The notes: generated by a model from the sequence alone, not told the origin. A DNA stretch of 36,353 bases from Puia sp. (GCA_031292515.1 JARLGZ010000019.1:1-36353), one strand, 5' to 3'. Shown: positions 22,938-31,978, numbered from the stretch's first letter. Numbers and translations are program-made.

Positions 22938-24095
22938 ATGAGAAAAGAAGATTTTACACAACTCATCGATAGATACTTAAACGGAACGGCCACTCCAACG
23001 GAGCGGTCGTTGGTGGAAGAGTACTATTCTCGTCTGACTGAGTTGGAACCTGTTTCCCGCGAAGGGAACGAAGACCCTGAATCCGCCAGAAAGGAGGTCC
23101 TGGTCAGGATTGTTGAATCGGGTCTGGGGCCTTCCGTGCGACGCGGAAGGGTATTTGACCGCACTTGGTTCCGGGTGGCTGCTGCAGTATTGCTGCTCGG
23201 GGCCGGGATCGCTATCTATTTCAGGATGACCCGGCACGAGAACAAAGATGTTGTTAAGGTAACGACCATTCCCGCTCTTCAGAATGACATTGCTCCCGGT
23301 GGGAACAAAGCAGTACTCACCCTTTCCAATGGCAAAAAGATAATCTTGGATACTGCTCAGAACGGTGCCATTTCGGAGCAGGGCAATAGCCGGGTCTTAA
23401 AACTGGCTGACGGCCAGTTGGCGTATAATAAGAATGACTCTGCTCCGGCCGATGTCGAAATCTCCTATAACACGCTCACTACGCCGCGCGGCGGCCAATA
23501 TACGCTCATGCTGCCCGATGGAACGAGAGTGTGGCTTAATGCTTCCTCCAGCCTGACTTATCCCACCAATTTCACGCCGGAGGAGCGAAAGGTAGAGATC
23601 ACTGGCGAGGCCTATTTCGAAGTGGCAAAGAATTCTGCTAGTCCTTTTGTCGTCAAGGTGAAGAATGCGGAGGTACAGGTATTGGGAACCAGCTTTAATA
23701 TCATGGCCTATTCCGACGAGGCTGCGGTTCGCACGACGCTGGTGGAAGGCGCCGTAAAAATGAGTCAGGGAAACAGTTCGCTGCTGCTCAAGCCGGGTGA
23801 GGAAGGTCGTCTGAGCCCGGATGGGGGAATAAAGCTGATCAGGGATGCCGATACCGAAGAGGCCGTGGCCTGGAAAAACAATCTGTTCTCTTTTAACGAT
23901 GATGACATCCATACCGTCATGCGGCAGATCGCTCGCTGGTATGATGTAGATATTGTTTATGAAGGCAAGGTTCCGGATCATTTTAACGGGAATATTTCCC
24001 GGGCGGTCAATGTATCGGAGGTTTTCAAGATGCTACAACTTACAGGCAGGGTTCATTTTCATATTGAGGGTAAACAGATCGTGGTAAATCCCTGA
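22938..24095 (+). CDS. FecR-family anti-sigma factor
   Basis: This 385-residue inner-membrane protein is expected to hold the adjacent sigma factor inactive and release it on a signal from the STN domain of the TonB-dependent transporter. The cytoplasmic N-terminus (1-77) begins with the helix 'FTQLIDRYLNGTATPTE'. One membrane segment lies at about 78-95. The periplasmic FecR domain covers about 182-275, with TPRGGQYTLMLPDGT… as its hallmark and 'ITGEAYFEVAKN' following. A C-terminal DUF4974-like domain lies at about 317-384, with FSFNDDDIHTVMRQIARWYD. Length and order are standard for Bacteroidetes FecR. It sits between the sigma factor and susC genes in the usual order. Confidence 0.95.
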   Translation: MRKEDFTQLIDRYLNGTATPTERSLVEEYYSRLTELEPVSREGNEDPESARKEVLVRIVESGLGPSVRRGRVFDRTWFRVAAAVLLLGAGIAIYFRMTRHENKDVVKVTTIPALQNDIAPGGNKAVLTLSNGKKIILDTAQNGAISEQGNSRVLKLADGQLAYNKNDSAPADVEISYNTLTTPRGGQYTLMLPDGTRVWLNASSSLTYPTNFTPEERKVEITGEAYFEVAKNSASPFVVKVKNAEVQVLGTSFNIMAYSDEAAVRTTLVEGAVKMSQGNSSLLLKPGEEGRLSPDGGIKLIRDADTEEAVAWKNNLFSFNDDDIHTVMRQIARWYDVDIVYEGKVPDHFNGNISRAVNVSEVFKMLQLTGRVHFHIEGKQIVVNP

Positions 24096-24212
24096 AGTTG
24101 ATCCGCCACGGGCCATGGGAATGGGAGCGTGAAGAGCCCGACCGGAACCCGCAAAGAATAGATAGCCTCATCATGGGGAGTATGATGAGAATAAATAAAA
24201 TAGTGGTTGAAT

Positions 24213-24270
24213 AAAAAAAAGCCGCCCCGAGTACCAGTCGGAGCGGCGGAAGTCCCGGTCAAGACCGGAA
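24213..24270 (+). promoter_or_regulatory. Two-hairpin leader upstream of susC
   Basis: An A-run (24213-24220) is followed by hairpin 1: 24221-24230 pairs with 24238-24247 (nine pairs, one C-A mismatch, loop GTACCAG). Hairpin 2 follows, with CCGG at 24255-24258 pairing with CCGG at 24265-24268. No T-run follows on the plus strand, so this is not a terminator for fecR. It lies 68 nt ahead of the susC ATG and is likely part of the mRNA leader. I cannot tell from one copy whether it regulates. Confidence 0.5.
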
Positions 24271-24337
24271 CCTGTTTTAGGTCAACCCATAATGCGAGTT
24301 GTAACTGCTTATTGTTTAACCCAAACTTTACAAAAGT

Positions 24338-27300
24338 ATGAAATTGACTTTTTGTAAGCCCCGGAATTTTTTGGGGCTGTCCACCAAAACCCTGCTGGTT
24401 ATGAAATTAACCATTTTCTTCTCACTTGCGGTCTGTCTGCAAGTGTCTGCCAAGGGAGGGTATGCGCAGAAAATCACCCTCTCCGAAAAAAATGCTTCCC
24501 TTGAAAGCGTGTTCAAACAAATTAAGAAACAGTCGAATTACCTGTTTCTCTACACAAGGGAAGTGGTTCAAAATGCAAAAAAAGTGAGTTTCGATGCGAA
24601 GGATGCATCCGTAGAAGAAGTGCTGGCACAGTGTTTCAAAGACCAGCCCCTCGTGTATACGATCGTCGAGAAGACGGTGATCATCAAGCCGTTAGAGGCT
24701 TCCACCATCGAAAACCCGGTTCCTCCCATCGTGGTGACCGGGGTGGTGACCGATTCAGCCGGCAAGCCGCTCCCGGGAGTGACCGTTCTTTTAAAGGGCG
24801 GCAAGACCCAGGCGCTTACCGATGCGGAAGGAAAATTTAAGATCAATGTTCCTTCCACGGGCTCTGTGCTGGTATTTTCCAGCATCGGGTATGCTGCGCG
24901 TGAAATGACGGTCGGTCAGGCCGGTTTCCTGAGTGTCTCTTTAAAGACCAGCCACCAGGAAATGAACGAAGTGGTTGTTACCGGTTTCGGCGAAAGCCGT
25001 GCCAGGAGGACACTGGGATATTCCGTTACGCAAGTTAGCGGGGAAACTATCCGTTCGACCGCACAGATCAACCCTATCAATGCCCTCCAGGGTATGGTAG
25101 CCGGGTTGCAGGTACAGCCGGGCGTTGCAGGACAAGCTTCTTCGCCAAAAATACTGCTCAGAGGAGCTAACTCCCTGCTCACTTACGAGAATACACCCCT
25201 GGTAGTCGTGGACGGTGTGATCCTGGACGATCAGTCCGTTACGCCTGCCGGTGGCGGCGGGACGGACTTCGGGAATATCCTGAAGGACCTGAACCCCGAC
25301 GACATCGAATCGCTCAGCGTATTGAAAGGTGGCGCCGTAACCGCATTGTATGGCAGCCGCGCCGGTAATGGAGTACTGCTCATCAAGACCAAGAAAGGAA
25401 TGGCCATGAAGGGACTCGGTATCTCGTTGTCGCAGACCCTGACTTTCGACAAGGCTTATAAAACGACGGATTTCCAGAATGTATACGGAAACGGCGCCTA
25501 TCTCGATGACTGGGTCACGGGCCCCGGCGGGATAAACCAGGTCGACCAAGGCTACTACGGATATAGCTTTGGACCGAAAATGACCGGACAGCCTTTCCAG
25601 GATCTCACGGGCTGGATGAGGAACAACAATCCGAATCCGCATGGTTTGCTGGATCTTTTCCAGACCGGCCAATTGTCCAATACAAATCTTTCGCTGTCGG
25701 GTGGCAATGAGACCAGCACGATCCGCATGTCTTATTCCAGGCTCAGTTCCAATACCGTATTGCCGATTAATAAATTTGACCGGAATAGCTTTACCGTCCG
25801 GGCTACCCACAAAATCGGTTCCTTTGTCACATTGGACGGGAACGCGAGCTATGTCCACTCGTATAACAGGAATCCCCCCGGACAGGGAGGAGCCAGCCCG
25901 ATGTATCAATTGGCGTATGATGCACCCCGCAACTATGACACCAAATACTGGTCGACGCATTACGCCGATTCAGCGGTTGGCGGTATCAATAACCGGGATA
26001 TCAGCGGCGTCGTCTCCAATTCCTTATGGCCTCTGTATGAAAACAAGCAGTTCCAGAATGAGGATAATCTGCGGGCCGGTATCGACCTGGTCGCGAATAT
26101 CCAGCCCTGGCTTGTCTTCAACGGGAATGCCAGCATGAACCTGTATAACAGGAATTACGAGGCCGATCATCCCGGTCAGAACCCCGGATTTAACAATCCC
26201 TATTATAATGCATCCGTCACGGACCTGTTACAGGCCCGGTACCGTGGTGATTTCACCTTTTCGAAGAGGATCGAGGACTTCAGCGCGTCTCTCCGATTGG
26301 GCGGTGAAGTATTCACCTCCGGTCAGACGGGGGCGAGCTGGAACACGAACGGCGGCGTGCTGCCCGGTGTATACCGTTTGTCCAATTCGTCAAGTCCTCC
26401 CAGCATTACGGAAAACAAGCCGAACAAATCCCAGTTGAGTTCAACCTATGCACAGGCTACGTTAGGTTACCACGATTATCTTTCCCTCAACCTTTACGGC
26501 CGGGAAGACTGGAACTCTTCACTGGTGTATAACGACGGCCACGGTAAATATGCCTATTTTTATGGAGGCGCCGATGCGGCCTTCGTATTCACCGATCTGA
26601 TAAGGGACCTGCCAAAGTTTATCACTTTTGGTAAGTTGAGGATGTCCTATGCTACTACCGGTAATGGTACCGACAATTATACGACGAATACCGGCAGCTA
26701 TACCGCGGGCGGCGCTTACAACGGCGGGGCTACTTCCGTCAACCAGTACTCTTATGGATCAACCTCTCTCGCCAACCAGGCGCTGATCCCCGAAAAGGGT
26801 TCCAAGATCGAAGCGGGTCTTGAATTCCGGTTATTCCATAACCGCCTGGGAGCCGATGTAACGGTTTACCAGCAGGATACGAAAGATCAGATCATCAATT
26901 TCTCCGTGCCCTCTACTTCCGGCGTGACTGCCGCCTTGTTGAACGGTGGGTTGGTGCGTAACAGGGGGATTGAGTTGAGCCTGAGCGGTACCCCGATTCA
27001 AAACAAAGATTTCAGGTGGGATGCCCGGTTTGTTTTCAGTCATAACTCCAATACGGTGTTATCGCTGCCCTTCGGTGTTAACTACATCGGTTTGAATGGC
27101 GAGGATGGCATCTCGACGGTGGCCGTGAAAAACGGTCAGTATGGAGAAATGGTCGCTTCTTATGGATATGCCCGTTACCAGGCCAAGGATAATAGTGGAA
27201 ATAATACGGCCAGCGCGCTTAACGGCCAGCACGTACTCGGTATGACCGGCAGCGGCACGCAGACTTATTATATCAGGGCTGTCAACTACGGCACTACTCC

Positions 27301-28015
27301 CCTTACACAACAACCTGCGCTGGGTTCCATCAATCCGTGGTTCCTGGGTAGCTTGCAGAATACCTTCACTTACAAGGGTTTCTCTCTGGGTATATTCCTG
27401 GATGCCCGCTTTGGCGGTATCGAGTGGTCCACTACCTATTTCTATGGCAGCCAGACCGGGGCTATCAAGGGTACGCTGTTCGGCAGGGATGCCGCGCATG
27501 GCGGGGTGACCTATACTCCTACCAATGCTACTTCGCAATACCTGGGTTTCCCGTTAGGTACTGCGCCGAGGAACGACGGTATGGTTTTCAAAGGCATATT
27601 CGCCGCGGGTTCTACCAGCGTGGGTACGGACCTTGTTCAGCATGACGTATCAGGTATGACCTGGGATCAGGCGTATAAGCTGGGGTATGTTACTCCCGTG
27701 AATGCGGCAGACTATTATGTCAAGAAATTTAGCTGGAGCGCGGGTATCCGTGAGGCAGGCATCTTCGAAAACTCATGGGTCTCCCTGAGACAGGTGAGTC
27801 TTGGATATGATCTGCCGTCTTCTTTTGCCCATAAGATCAAGCTGAACAACCTGAAGGTGTCTTTGGTCGGCAGAAACCTTGTATACCTGTATAACAGCGC
27901 ACCCAACCATATCAATCCTGAAAACTCGGGTGATACCGGAGCCGGCAGCGCCTTTGAAGATGGTGGGGTTCCCTATGTGAGGACCTATGGTTTCATGTTG
28001 AACACAAACCTCTAA
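24338..28015 (+). CDS. SusC/RagA-type TonB-dependent transporter with STN signalling domain
   Basis: This 1225-residue outer-membrane barrel imports a bulky nutrient, usually an oligosaccharide or peptide, with the SusD-like protein as its lid and TonB as energy source. A long signal region (about 1-43, ending GGYAQ) is followed by an STN domain (about 66-117, 'LYTREVVQNAKKVSFDAKDA'), which in FecA-type systems contacts FecR. A carboxypeptidase-regulatory-like domain (about 132-204, GVVTDSAGKPLPGVTV) and the conserved segment EVVVTGFGES (211-220) follow. Next come the plug (about 225-345, 'LLRGANSLLTYENTPLVVVDGVILDD') and the barrel to the C-terminal GFMLNTNL. The STN domain and upstream sigma/FecR pair fit regulated transport. 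The cargo cannot be inferred because no degradative enzyme lies inside the unit. Confidence 0.97.
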   Translation: MKLTFCKPRNFLGLSTKTLLVMKLTIFFSLAVCLQVSAKGGYAQKITLSEKNASLESVFKQIKKQSNYLFLYTREVVQNAKKVSFDAKDASVEEVLAQCFKDQPLVYTIVEKTVIIKPLEASTIENPVPPIVVTGVVTDSAGKPLPGVTVLLKGGKTQALTDAEGKFKINVPSTGSVLVFSSIGYAAREMTVGQAGFLSVSLKTSHQEMNEVVVTGFGESRARRTLGYSVTQVSGETIRSTAQINPINALQGMVAGLQVQPGVAGQASSPKILLRGANSLLTYENTPLVVVDGVILDDQSVTPAGGGGTDFGNILKDLNPDDIESLSVLKGGAVTALYGSRAGNGVLLIKTKKGMAMKGLGISLSQTLTFDKAYKTTDFQNVYGNGAYLDDWVTGPGGINQVDQGYYGYSFGPKMTGQPFQDLTGWMRNNNPNPHGLLDLFQTGQLSNTNLSLSGGNETSTIRMSYSRLSSNTVLPINKFDRNSFTVRATHKIGSFVTLDGNASYVHSYNRNPPGQGGASPMYQLAYDAPRNYDTKYWSTHYADSAVGGINNRDISGVVSNSLWPLYENKQFQNEDNLRAGIDLVANIQPWLVFNGNASMNLYNRNYEADHPGQNPGFNNPYYNASVTDLLQARYRGDFTFSKRIEDFSASLRLGGEVFTSGQTGASWNTNGGVLPGVYRLSNSSSPPSITENKPNKSQLSSTYAQATLGYHDYLSLNLYGREDWNSSLVYNDGHGKYAYFYGGADAAFVFTDLIRDLPKFITFGKLRMSYATTGNGTDNYTTNTGSYTAGGAYNGGATSVNQYSYGSTSLANQALIPEKGSKIEAGLEFRLFHNRLGADVTVYQQDTKDQIINFSVPSTSGVTAALLNGGLVRNRGIELSLSGTPIQNKDFRWDARFVFSHNSNTVLSLPFGVNYIGLNGEDGISTVAVKNGQYGEMVASYGYARYQAKDNSGNNTASALNGQHVLGMTGSGTQTYYIRAVNYGTTPLTQQPALGSINPWFLGSLQNTFTYKGFSLGIFLDARFGGIEWSTTYFYGSQTGAIKGTLFGRDAAHGGVTYTPTNATSQYLGFPLGTAPRNDGMVFKGIFAAGSTSVGTDLVQHDVSGMTWDQAYKLGYVTPVNAADYYVKKFSWSAGIREAGIFENSWVSLRQVSLGYDLPSSFAHKIKLNNLKVSLVGRNLVYLYNSAPNHINPENSGDTGAGSAFEDGGVPYVRTYGFMLNTNL

Positions 28016-28052
28016 ATCGATCCTAACCAATTTTAACATTAAAAAACAGATT

Positions 28053-29768
28053 ATGTATACGGTACTAAATTTCAAATACAGGTATGCTTTCTTTGGGTTT
28101 TTGCTGATCGCATTCTTCTCGTGTAGCCGGTCGAAATTCGCGCAACTGAATACCGACCCCGATGCGGTCCTTACCATCGATCCGTCAACGGAACTCACGC
28201 CCGGAGAACTGTCCATCCATAGCAGTGATTTTGAAGTGTTCTATGATTTTGTGAGGGATATCAAACCCTGGACCCAGACCTATGTGAGAACGGTGGGCAA
28301 CCTCGCTACTTTCACGACGTCCGGTGGTAATATCAATAACCGTTGGGGGATTTTCTACGGGGGTGTAGGGTATAACCTCGCGGATGTGTTGCACATCATC
28401 GACAATATGCCCGCTGCAAAAAATGCGCAGTATCAGTACATGAGGGCCATCGCGACGATCCCGATGATTTACTATGCTTTCTATGTATCCGATGCCAACG
28501 GAAGCATTCCTTATACCGAGGCTTTCAAGGCCAGGTATACCGTTCCGCCTTTGTTCACTCCACACTACCAGGCCCAGGAAATCCTTTACGACACGCTGGA
28601 TGCCCAATTGAAAGCAGCGGTAGCCGTTTTGGAGTCTTCACCGAGCGTCACCCAGATTTCTCCCGGTGCACAGGATATCTATTTCGGCGGAGATCCTACC
28701 CATTGGATCAAGGCTGCCAATAGTCTTCGGTTGAAGATCGCGATGAGGTTGATGAAACAGAATCCTGCGAAGACGACCGCCATTGCGAACGAAGTGATCA
28801 ACGAACAGGTGGGCCTGATCGGTTCCATCGCGGATGACTGGATTTTATATTCGAGCACACTTGGGAATGGCGGCAACTCCAACCCAATCAACCAGGGTAA
28901 CTATTCGGGAGAATACAATCACGTGAATTTCATGTGGAAGACACAGGATCCCCGGATCCGGGTCTTTTACCAGCAGAGCGGTATCAACACCCAGGATATA
29001 TTCGACTCGGCCAAGGCCCAGGGGGCGTTACCTGATACCCTTTTATGGGACGGACAGCCCTACCGCGGACAGTTTGCCAGCCCGGCCGTCAATGAAGATC
29101 CTACCAGGGCCTATTATTTCCAGACCATCACGTTCAGTTATAAGGGAGTGAAACAACAGCTGTCCTATCCTTCCATCATTCAGGCCGGCCTCACCTCCTA
29201 TGTCCTGAATCTTCCTTCGGGGACAGGCGGAAAGAATATGTTTCCGGTGATCACTTATGCGGATGTCTGCCTGATGCGCGCGGAACTGGCGGCAAGGAAC
29301 CTGACCAGCGACCCTATTCCTGCGGCTACCCTGTATGACAGCGGTGTCGTGGCTTCCCTCAAGAACTACGATACCTGGGCCAGCAATACCGGTGAGTTGA
29401 ATTATACGCCTTTACTGGCCAGCGAAATCTCGAATTACCTGGCGCAGCCCGGTGTGGCTTACGATCCGGTCAATGCGATCGAGCAGATCTGCGACCAGGA
29501 GTACCTGAATTATTATGTCAATGCCAATGAGGGCTGGGCGCTTATCAAGCGGACCGGTTACCCCAGCTCAACGGGTGTGATCATGCCAAGCGAGGATGTG
29601 AGCGCTTATCCCGCGATGCCCAGGAGGTATGCGGCGACTTTCCCGTCCCTCGGCGATTTGAACTATACCAACGAGGTGAATGCAATCGACTCGATGGCGT
29701 TGGATAAGAATTACGGAGCTCCGACCGATATGACCGGCAGGGTCTGGTGGGATTCACCGAATCCTTAG
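28053..29768 (+). CDS. SusD-like outer-membrane lipoprotein (SusD-like_2 group)
   Basis: This 571-residue surface lipoprotein forms the lid over the SusC transporter encoded 37 nt upstream. The N-terminus has a hydrophobic signal with a lipoprotein-type Cys at 24 (FFSC). 'QLNTDPDAV' just after it is typical of the SusD-like_2 (PF12771) group. The helical repeats that follow contain 'AQYQYMRAIATIPMIYY' and 'WIKAANSLRLKIAMRLMKQNP', the hallmark of the TPR-like SusD core (…NSLxLRxAMR…). The C-terminus has 'EQICDQEYLNYYVNANEGWALIKRTGYPS', also family-typical. The length is slightly above average. A strong terminator follows, so it closes the sigma/FecR/SusC/SusD unit. Confidence 0.95.
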   Translation: MYTVLNFKYRYAFFGFLLIAFFSCSRSKFAQLNTDPDAVLTIDPSTELTPGELSIHSSDFEVFYDFVRDIKPWTQTYVRTVGNLATFTTSGGNINNRWGIFYGGVGYNLADVLHIIDNMPAAKNAQYQYMRAIATIPMIYYAFYVSDANGSIPYTEAFKARYTVPPLFTPHYQAQEILYDTLDAQLKAAVAVLESSPSVTQISPGAQDIYFGGDPTHWIKAANSLRLKIAMRLMKQNPAKTTAIANEVINEQVGLIGSIADDWILYSSTLGNGGNSNPINQGNYSGEYNHVNFMWKTQDPRIRVFYQQSGINTQDIFDSAKAQGALPDTLLWDGQPYRGQFASPAVNEDPTRAYYFQTITFSYKGVKQQLSYPSIIQAGLTSYVLNLPSGTGGKNMFPVITYADVCLMRAELAARNLTSDPIPAATLYDSGVVASLKNYDTWASNTGELNYTPLLASEISNYLAQPGVAYDPVNAIEQICDQEYLNYYVNANEGWALIKRTGYPSSTGVIMPSEDVSAYPAMPRRYAATFPSLGDLNYTNEVNAIDSMALDKNYGAPTDMTGRVWWDSPNP

Positions 29769-29824
29769 TAATTCGTTTGCAAGTCGTTGAAATAACTAAA
29801 CGAATAATTGTCTTTAATTGCCTT

Positions 29825-29876
29825 TTTGGGGTCGTGTAAAAACCTGATTTTTTACACGACCCCAAATTGTTTTTAT
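29825..29876 (+). terminator. Intrinsic terminator after the SusD-like gene
   Basis: An 18-bp perfect stem pairs 29825-29842 with 29849-29866 (loop 29843-29848) and is followed by TTGTTTTTATT. It ends right before the promoter element of the next gene, so the two transcription units are tightly packed. Confidence 0.93.
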
Positions 29877-29884
29877 TAAATTTG
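29877..29884 (+). promoter_or_regulatory. Redoxin gene -7 element, leaderless spacing
   Basis: TAAATTTG is a perfect TAnnTTTG match ending 4 nt before the ATG at 29889. Its -33 region would fall inside the terminator hairpin of the preceding gene. Confidence 0.55.
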
Positions 29885-29888
29885 GAGA

Positions 29889-30470
29889 ATGGGTAAATGG
29901 CGACATATCGGGCTTGTGTGCCTGGGGATCCTGGCGGTGTCTTTTACCGGTCGGTTTGCAAACGGGCGTGGGTGGGACCGGATCCGGCTGCGCACGCTGG
30001 ATGGAAAGGTCTATGGTCTCCCGAACCTTCACAAAAAACTTGCGGCGATCGTGTTCTTGTCGCCGGAATGCCCGCTGTGTCAGAATTATTCGCTGGTACT
30101 GAATAAACTTCAGGCCCGGTTCGGTAAAGACCTGGATATCGCCGGTGTTTTTCCGGGCAAGGCCAATACGCCGGCAGCCTGCCTGGCCTTTCAGGATAAA
30201 TACCATATACAGTTCCTGCTGCTGACGGACGAACGAATGGAACTGGTAAAGACGCTGGGAGGAAGGATCACACCGGAAGTATTCCTGCTTGACAAAGACA
30301 GGAATGTCCTGTATCAGGGGGCTATCGATAATTGGGTTGCCGCCCTGGGTAAACAAAGAAACAAGGCCACGGAAAACTACCTGGAAGATGGGATTGCCAG
30401 CTATCTGAGCGGGGAAACCGTACGGGTAAAAGAAGTGAAGGCTATTGGCTGTTTTATAAACGACCGTTGA
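29889..30470 (+). CDS. Exported redoxin-domain protein (CxxC)
   Basis: This 193-residue thioredoxin-fold protein has an N-terminal signal segment (about 6-24). The redox motif is CPLC (61-64) in FLSPECPLCQNY, followed by the strand 'DIAGVFPGKANTPAACLAF' and the cis-Pro region 'ITPEVFLLDKDRNVLYQG'. This is the 'redoxin' type seen next to cytochrome-domain copper monooxygenase genes in Bacteroidetes and other bacteria. It could deliver copper, keep cysteines reduced or supply electrons to the neighbouring enzyme; none of these is shown here. The next gene starts 95 nt later on the same strand. The spacer between them carries a perfect 16-bp duplication. Confidence 0.85.
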   Translation: MGKWRHIGLVCLGILAVSFTGRFANGRGWDRIRLRTLDGKVYGLPNLHKKLAAIVFLSPECPLCQNYSLVLNKLQARFGKDLDIAGVFPGKANTPAACLAFQDKYHIQFLLLTDERMELVKTLGGRITPEVFLLDKDRNVLYQGAIDNWVAALGKQRNKATENYLEDGIASYLSGETVRVKEVKAIGCFINDR

Positions 30471-30490
30471 ACGATCGTCGAAAGAAAAGC

Positions 30491-30522
30491 AATACCGGCT
30501 CTGAATAATACCGGCTCTGAAT
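30491..30522 (+). repeat. Perfect 16-bp tandem duplication
   Basis: AATACCGGCTCTGAAT occurs at 30491-30506 and, without any change, at 30507-30522, in the spacer before the copper-monooxygenase gene. Confidence 0.95.
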
Positions 30523-30565
30523 ATTATATTGTTATTCTATTGTCATTCTGATACGAATCCTGCAT

Positions 30566-31897
30566 ATGCGAATCTTGCAAAGAACTTTTCAAAAATACCT
30601 TCTCGTCAGTTTCCTGTCAGTTTCCTGTTCTAAGGTCTTATATAGCCAGACCATTACTTACCAGACGGTACAGCCGATCTTTCTCAACAAGTGTGTAGCC
30701 TGTCACCGGCCGGGTGATGCGGGGCCTTTCCCTTTGACGAGCTACGAAGAGGTCACGAAACGGCTGTCTTTTATCAAAGAGGTCATCACCAAGTCTTATA
30801 TGCCGCCCTGGAGGGCGGATACTCACTACAGGGATTTTGCCAATACCCGTATCCTTTCCGAGGAGGAGAAAAAGACGATCCTGCAATGGATAGACAATAA
30901 GGCGCCGAAGGGAGATTACAAAGCGGTGACGGGCAACAAGGAGGCGTTGTTAAAACTTACTGCTTATAACCGCAAGCCGGACCTCGTGCTAAAGATCGAT
31001 TCGTCTTTTACGGTTAAGGGCGATAATGTCGAAAAGTTTATCGATTTTAAAGTGCCTTTCGAGTTTGTGCAGGTGCACAATATAGAAGCGATCGAGTTTT
31101 ATACCAATAACAAGAAGATTGTCCATCATGTGAATTATGGATTTTATGAGGTGCCGGATAGCGCCACTTCCATTTTTGGCGGTCGCAGCATCGTCAACTC
31201 CGAGGATCTCGATCGAAGCAAGCCGGACCCCTTCAGTCCCATGAAAAAGAAGATGATCTATTATACGGGCTGGATTCCGGGATCTTCTTATGAAGACTAT
31301 CCGAAGGGATTTGGCTGGACCTTGCCAAAGCGGGGCGTTCTGATCTTCACGGCACACTATACGGCTACTGCCGCTGACGAAGAGTCGATCGTAGGGGTCA
31401 ACCTGTTTTTCCGGAAGGATCCTATCGCGCGGCCCGTCCAGATCATTAGCCTGGGCTCGGGCGGTGTCGCGGAGAACGATATCACCCCGCCTTTGTTCAT
31501 ACCGGCGAACCGGGTAAGCACTTTTCATTTGAGTGTCAGGACCCAGGAAGATCAGTCTATCCTGTATGTATGGCCGCATATGCATCTGCTGGGCAAGGAA
31601 TTCTATGCCTATGCCGTCACGCCCGAGAATGACACGATCCGGCTGGTGCATATACCCAACTGGGATTTCAGATGGCAGGAGCTGTATAAGATGAAGACGC
31701 TGGTCAAGATCCCGAAGGGGTCCGTAATCAATATGGACTGCACCTACGACAATACGACGAATAACCCGGCTAATCCCAATACGCCGCCTAAGGGGGTCTT
31801 CTCGCTTGGAGATATGAGCTCTACCAACGAGATGATGACCTTGTTGCTGATTTATGCGCCTTATAAAGAGGGGGATGAGAAGATCCCGCTGGAATAA
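30566..31897 (+). CDS. Cytochrome c / PHM-like copper monooxygenase fusion
   Basis: This 443-residue exported protein has a signal peptide (about 1-28, ending LYSQ, with a possible lipobox Cys21). A short heme domain follows with CVACH (43-47) and a likely axial Met79 in SYMPPW. The C-terminal half resembles the type II, ascorbate-dependent copper monooxygenases (PHM/DBM family). Candidate CuH ligands are His187-His188 in IVHHVN and His264 in FTAHYT. Candidate CuM ligands are His338 and His340 in WPHMHLLGKE and Met423 or Met424 in TNEMM. All positions of the two-copper site are thus represented. It probably hydroxylates a substrate outside the cytoplasm, with the heme domain passing electrons in place of ascorbate. 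The substrate is unknown. The redoxin gene just upstream is the likely partner. Confidence 0.82.
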   Translation: MRILQRTFQKYLLVSFLSVSCSKVLYSQTITYQTVQPIFLNKCVACHRPGDAGPFPLTSYEEVTKRLSFIKEVITKSYMPPWRADTHYRDFANTRILSEEEKKTILQWIDNKAPKGDYKAVTGNKEALLKLTAYNRKPDLVLKIDSSFTVKGDNVEKFIDFKVPFEFVQVHNIEAIEFYTNNKKIVHHVNYGFYEVPDSATSIFGGRSIVNSEDLDRSKPDPFSPMKKKMIYYTGWIPGSSYEDYPKGFGWTLPKRGVLIFTAHYTATAADEESIVGVNLFFRKDPIARPVQIISLGSGGVAENDITPPLFIPANRVSTFHLSVRTQEDQSILYVWPHMHLLGKEFYAYAVTPENDTIRLVHIPNWDFRWQELYKMKTLVKIPKGSVINMDCTYDNTTNNPANPNTPPKGVFSLGDMSSTNEMMTLLLIYAPYKEGDEKIPLE

Positions 31898-31978
31898 TGA
31901 AGCTGAAATTTGAATGGAGCAGCATTTTTGTTGGCCGGAGCGCAGAGGCCGCAGTAGTGAAGTGGCAGACCGGATAAA

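Noticed and set aside
24213-24247. Terminator of the fecR gene
   Set aside because: The hairpin is preceded by As and not followed by Ts on the plus strand. It would only work as a terminator on the minus strand, where no gene ends.
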